Source: Trematomus loennbergii (taxonomy: Eukaryota > Chordata > Actinopteri > Perciformes > Nototheniidae). From it: 64,000 bases of DNA. Made by a program: the position numbers and the translations under genes. The DNA is taken from NCBI GenBank assembly GCA_012861695.1, contig JAAOOA010000189.1, forward strand, positions 354,501-418,500, in the 5' to 3' direction. The number at the start of each line of letters is the position of its first letter. Position 1 is the stretch's first letter. Under the pieces are notes generated by a model. That model worked only from the letters and a program-made list of their open reading frames with translations, had not been told where the DNA came from and did not search any database. Below are positions 57,702 to 64,000 of the stretch, piece by piece.

Positions 57702-58854
57702 CCTGTTAAGCCCTGAGCCTGTTTTTCAGGTCTCAGGCTCGAAAATGACATTCCCAGAACAAATGACCATATCTTCCCTTCTAAAAGGGTTACATTAATA
57801 ATCTTTTTTCTCAAAGTAATGATAAACCTGTGAGTTGGATGTAGAAAAGTCAGAATCAATATAGATGTTTTTTATTTGAAAGAAAATTCAGATTTTACAT
57901 AGTAAAAAACTGTAAATTATAGAGCCCAAAAATTCTTTTTTACTTATAGTGAAAACACCCTTGGATGATGGGTTAGTAGACTAAAAGCTTTAGGAATCCA
58001 AAGTACAACATATAATAAGTACCCTGTATCAAGATTGATGCAAAACAAGTGACATTTGACCTTTTTAGAGAGATTTAGCAAAAAAACCACTTCTGGGGTC
58101 ATTTGGGTGGATTTTCCATATCTCTGGCCCCCCTTGCTCGATTTTGATGGTTGACACCTCTTTCTGACCATTCGAGCCAATAGAATCGAAGGGGAGTCCC
58201 CCACACACACATTGTGAAGAGAAAAGGTGGGGGCTTCGCGCATGTAATTTTCAATCAGAGTGAACCTATCTCTAGCTTTGACATCTGGAAACGGAAAAGC
58301 AGTTTTAATGCTTATGGATTATCAGAAATCATTTCAAAGGGACACAGACACATTAGATTAACCTATGGATTAACTTCAGCAGCGTTTTTATCGTTTTAAT
58401 GCCATTAAAGACCACTTTGGAGAGACTACAGAGCCAAGGTAAAAATGTTAGCATTTTTAGCTACCTAGCGTCACCTGTTTTGATGTCCGTTTTTGCTTAT
58501 AACGTCGCAAATACGTATAATTCAGTGGTAATGTCGGTGTCAATAGATTCTGTGTCACCTCACGATGTGAATCGATGTGTTGGATGTGGTGAAAAGATAA
58601 ATAATAAGGTTTTGTGAGTGATTTTCGGTGCAGTAAGGTGTTAGCATTTTTCGCTCGTTGCTAATTCAGAGGCTCAGTGTTAGCATTGTGGGTTTTCTTT
58701 TGAAAAAAAAAAAAAATGATCAGTTAGATGAGTTTCTTCCCGTTACATGGATATAAAACATTCATAATTTATTAAATGAACATGCCCTCAGACACTGTTT
58801 CCTGCAAGATGTTGCGGCAGTGCCCCGGTACTGGGGTCTCTCGGGCTTAACAGG
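57702..58854 (+). mobile_element. PB TTAA element, complete reference copy
   Basis: 1153 bp between TTAA at 57698-57701 and 58855-58858. Ends are CCTGTTAAGCCC and GGGCTTAACAGG, a perfect 12-bp inverted repeat. A subterminal inverted motif (GAGCCTGTTTTTCAGGTCTC) lies at 57716-57735. There is no transposase; it must be mobilised in trans. Confidence 0.92.
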
Positions 58855-58859
58855 TTAAT

Positions 58860-59629
58860 TACTAGATCGTCACAACATTTGCAGAAACATGCAGGAACCA
58901 GCAGATGGCAGCAGAACCAAACAGTTGTTGGGGGGGGGGGGTTCTCTGTGAACTGCTTTTACTGCACACACCTCCAGTGCCGATTCTAGAGTCGGTGGGG
59001 GCCCGAGGCAAACATTCACTGGGGGCCCCTCGAACCAGCTTTTCATCACCACGCACAGCCGACAGCATGCTTAAAGGGGACCTATCATGCAAAATGCTAA
59101 TGTTAGCATGCTTAAGGTTAAACTAACATGTTCCAAATGGCTAACAATAGCATTTAATTTAAGTAAAGGTGAAAAAGCAGGGACTCACATGGCTGTAGAC
59201 TGTTGTTTATTGAATATATTACATCATCATTACATTTTCATTATAGTAACAAAGGGTGAATGATTCACAACAAAATATTAAAACACAATAACAACAGTAA
59301 GTGGTGTAACATCACAATGCCTAACATACAGTACACCTCAAATCCTGTCAAATCTACTTTTTATGGGGATATGTTAAAAAAAACAACATTTTAATATTGA
59401 CCTTAAATATGCATGAAGAGGCAGCACATAATATGTGTTCTAACTTTAAATATATTACATTTAACAGAATAGTAATATTTTAACATTTGAGGGAAATTCA
59501 AGCCAAATCTGAGTTAAATCAAGCACATACAATATTGTTGTTGTGCTTTATGTTGATCTCTATCTATTCATATATCCCTTTAAATAATTATGATAGGAAA
59601 CACAATCTAACATGGTCAACATATTCCTT
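58860..59629. other. Non-coding stretch with transposon termini
   Basis: CAGTGCCGATTCTAGAGTCG at 58976 resembles a hAT-type terminus. AGGGGACCTATCATGC at 59075-59090 is a lone end of the 1171-type MITE. The rest is AT-rich 3' flank of the receptor pseudogene. Confidence 0.4.
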
Positions 59630-60566
59630 TTATATTTCAGCAGCAGGACCCTTCTTCAGAAATCTTAACACGACTCCTTTGATTTGAGGCAGACCCAGGC
59701 CATAAACGATAGGGTTATTGAGGGGGGGAATGATCAGATACGCTAAAGACAAAATAACTGCGATGCTTGGATTCAGTTGCTCAGCCTCAAATCGAGTCAG
59801 AGACAGCTCGCAGAAGAGAGAGATGGAGTAGGTAAAAAGGAGATGATGTGAGGCAGGCAGGTTTGTAACGCCTTTCCTCTGAATTCAGACGAGCTCCTCC
59901 TGCAGACCAGCAGAATCCGTAGATATGTGTACAGGACGAAGAACATGGGGATGAAGATGGGTCACTACGAGAAACTGACCAGCTATGTTGTTTGGAGTGG
60001 TGTCCACACAGGAGAGCTGCACCACAGGCCAGTTAGAGCAGAAAATCCGGTTCAGTTTATTTCCACACAGCGGTAATTTAACAGTAAGATAGACAGAAGC
60101 CAATAGTAACACTGGGTAGAAAACAGCAACAAGCACAAGAACCTGCACCCATTTGAAGGTCATTTTACTGTGATAGTGTAAGGGCTGACAGATAGCAATG
60201 AATCTATCGTAGGCCATGATGGTGAGGATGGTCAGCTCACAGGAAGCATAGGTGTAAATAACATACACCTGAATAAAGCATAATGGACGTGAGATCAAAT
60301 GAGAGTCAGAGACGATGTCCTGCAGGAACCTGGGGAAGAATCCAGCTGAGCCATACAGAGAGTTTACACACAGACAGCTGATGAAAATATACATGGGCTG
60401 ATGCAGAGACTTCTCCAGGAACACTGCCAGAATAATGGCCATGTTAGCAGAGACTATAGTCACATAGATGAACAGACACAAGATGAAGAACAGGTATCTG
60501 AGGGGCCCAAAGTCTGCAAACAGTGAACTGAAAGTAGGGAGGGTTCAGGCTGCTGTTGCTCGTCAT
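59630..60566 (-). pseudogene. Olfactory receptor pseudogene (teleost type)
   Basis: Starts MTSNSSLNPPYFQFT at 60566 and ends KKGPAAEI at 59632, 937 bp in all, close to the usual 310-320 codons without introns. It keeps QPMYIFISCLCVNSLYGSAG, MAYDRFIAICQPLHY (the MAYDRYVAIC motif at the end of TM3), conserved cysteines, and PPLNNPIVYGL in TM7. A frameshift near 60520 separates the N-terminus. A second near 59985 precedes IFIPMFFVLYTYLRILL, and a third near 59835 follows LPHIISFL. Odorant-sensing GPCR function is therefore lost unless these are sequencing errors. Confidence 0.9.
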
Positions 60567-60619
60567 GTCTGCTCCAAAGAGAGGAACAATACAGGAACTG
60601 TAATGAGATGTTGTTAGCT

Positions 60620-61740
60620 ACATTTCAGATATTAATACAAAATCAGCCTGCATGCAATCTCCAACAGTTGTATGTGACCATGTTAAATATAACATCTGGG
60701 AAAATCTCACCTCCACACACAGTAGTTCACAGACTTATTCAGGCTCTCTATATCTGCGAAGAAAGGGGGAATATAAATGCACAATAAGGGAAATGTTCAA
60801 AGGAAAATGTCGTAATTCAACACCTACAGTAATACAAAAACACAATAAGCCTGCGTGCATGTGAATTGCAACCTTCCTAACACTTGTACTTGACAATATT
60901 GAATTTAACTTCAGGTAGCTGGAGAAGAGAAGCACACACATGAAGGGCAGGAAAAAAGTCTCATAAACTACATGAACCACCAACATGGTAATTCGCATTG
61001 ATTTAAACATTATTTCACACTCTTACACATTGCCTCCTTCATGTTTGCAAGTTGGCCTAAACAGAGAACACATTCATAGACAGAACAAGAGTTATAGAAA
61101 GGAGATGCAAGACTTAAGGAAAGGTCACAAGCAGACAATAATCAATATAATCTAATTTGAAGTAAGTCAAATATAAGTGAGAATATATTCTTTCCTTATG
61201 TTAAATACATATATGTGCACAAATACTTGCATGCAGAAGCAGTATACACATGTATGCAGTATGATTATCTACCTGTGTCAAGGTACTAACAATAAAAACA
61301 TATGTTACTCAATATTAATATATTAATATGAATACAAAATCAGCCTGCATGCATGCATGTGAATTGTAAAATCTCCTAGGGTTGTACGTGACAATATTGT
61401 GCTGGGAATATCTCACCTCCACATACACTACATGCAGCAAAGATCTGGCATGTCTCAGTTATTCAAACAGGAGTTCACAGACTTACTCACTTTCTATATC
61501 TGGATAAAAAGGAGGGAATATAAATGCAACATGTCCTAATTCAACACATACAATACTAAAAACCACAATAACCTGCATGCATGTGAATGGCAAACGCTCA
61601 CAGTTGGACCTGACAATAGTAAATATAAATTCCAAGTAACTGAAGAAGTGATGTACACAAACTAAGACCTTCTCATAAACTACATGCACCACAATCCTGG
61701 CATTTCTCAGTTATTTAAACAGTATTTCACTCACATTTAA
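60620..61740 (-). repeat. Imperfect tandem duplication upstream of the receptor
   Basis: 60640-61020 and 61325-61735 share CAGCCTGCATGCA, AATCTCACCTCCACA, AGTTCACAGACTTA, GGGAATATAAATGCA and TCATAAACTACATG in the same order, about 690 bp apart. Each unit has a roughly 70-90-codon minus-strand frame beginning VHVVYE, but the frames have diverged by indels. It is probably the receptor 5' flank or upstream exon duplicated. Confidence 0.65.

Positions 61741-63046
<1,306 letters not shown>

Positions 63047-63083
<37 letters not shown>
63047..63083. repeat. (GT)n microsatellite, short
   Basis: About 37 bp of GT. It is the left limit of the block shared with 12946-13950, as the longer tract is at 12780-12934. 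Confidence 0.95.
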
Positions 63084-63084
<1 letters not shown>

Positions 63085-63584
63085 TTGCCTCTCAGTAATA
63101 TGATGTGTTCAGATCACAGCCGTGTCCACAGAAGCTGATGTAATGAGGGTCATTAGAGCCCCTCCCCCACCTCTCCGGACTACAGCCAGTGTACAAGAGC
63201 TAATTATGACCCAGTGGTCACAGTGAGTCTCAGGGGCGGGGGGGGGGGCTCTGTTGTCACAAACACACACACACTCACCTGAGCTGCTGAGTAGCTCAGG
63301 TGATTATCTCAGTAATTGGTCCGAGGCGCTCAACAAAAAAGGTTTCTCCTTAGTCCTCTGAGGAGAGAAACTTTGGCCTGTGAGCAAACACATTAACAAC
63401 AACTTTATAAGATCATTTAATATAAGAAATGGTTATATAATATACAGAGTAATACAAAATAATATGATGTAACACGTTAAATAATTAACATAAATAATAG
63501 TAAAGTGGGACTTAGTGATGTTTTCTGTAATCCACTCAAACATCCAAAATCCATATTAAGGATTACGTTTTACTGTCTTTGTCT

Positions 63585-63623
<39 letters not shown>

Positions 63624-64000
63624 ACAGACACACAGACACACACACACACACACAACACACACACAGTTCAACGTTTTTCAGGCCAGGGACCCCCAAACTG
63701 ATGGAGAGCTGGAGCAGGGACCCCCCTACTATATGTATGCATACAATTGTGTTTTTATATTAAACGGTTCTAGTGCCGTGTATAAACATAGCTACTCTGT
63801 TATTGTACATTCAATACTAAGCTATTCAAATAATACACAGGTTAATATATTCATGTTTTTATTTTAAACATGTGCAAGGTACAGGGTGGCCGTGCCACTG
63901 CCATTTATAAACATACATCTTGCACGGAACACAGAGCTATTAAAATAATTCACAATTCAAGTTTTAACACTTCAAACAAGTGCAAGTACATGGCCATGCC
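63084..64000 (+). other. Second copy of the 12946-13920 block
   Basis: Includes the poly-G run, an interrupted (CA)n at 63587-63665 and the left end of the ZBED5-like hAT remnant from 63667 (TTCAACGTTTTTCAGG), which runs off the window. The transposase part lies beyond the edge, if present. Confidence 0.8.

Overview
The window is vertebrate nuclear DNA, almost certainly from a teleost fish. The evidence is families rather than synteny: DIRS-type tyrosine-recombinase retrotransposons, L2/CR1-group LINEs, hAT, TTAA-target and Harbinger-like DNA transposons, fragments of the fish-expanded NLRC3-like (NLR-C) receptors, a teleost-type olfactory receptor pseudogene and many (GT)n microsatellites. 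I see no intact host protein-coding gene. The window is a pile of nested and segmentally duplicated mobile elements with broken host-gene pieces between them.

Layout. 1-8.4 kb: TTAA elements, a THAP-domain fragment, nested hAT elements, a tRNA-derived SINE, a DIRS terminus and an L2 LINE. 8.4-15.6 kb: NLR-C leader and small exons, a long degraded L2, and a ZBED5-like hAT remnant. 15.6-20.2 kb: DIRS copy A with recombinase and a deleted RT, then an L2 fragment with a 34-bp minisatellite. 20.2-22.9 kb: two spliced-looking exons of a TTF/ZMYM-like hAT protein. 23.2-27.1 kb: a nested TTAA composite. 26.1-30.7 kb: a second copy of 1-3.5 kb carrying its own hAT and LINE insertions. 30.9-32.4 kb: an acidic repetitive exon cut by a 1.1-kb transposon. 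34-37 kb: a second copy of the 8.4-12.6 kb NLR/L2 block. 37-39.9 kb: DIRS copy B. 39.9-50.2 kb: a second DIRS family containing a 5.2-kb TTAA element, which itself contains a nearly full-length LINE with a 2A-like motif, plus a 775-bp hAT. 50.2-51.4 kb: a terminal-repeat element with a Harbinger-like MITE inside. 53.4-56.9 kb: DIRS copy C abutting an open 94-codon NLR NACHT fragment. 57.7-58.9 kb: a complete TTAA element. 59.6-60.6 kb: an olfactory receptor pseudogene. 62.3-64 kb: microsatellites and a second copy of 12.9-13.9 kb.

The duplicated blocks act as natural controls. Several insertions in one copy have the matching empty site in the other, so element ends and target-site duplications can be read at base resolution: TTAA for two MITE families, and 8 bp for a hAT element. 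Two nested hAT elements keep their own 8-bp duplications. The most notable observations are the 2A-like motif in the LINE, a GTTAC-GTAAC hairpin shared by DIRS-like termini, the DIRS/NLR junction, the transposon-interrupted exon, and a possible LINE 3' transduction.
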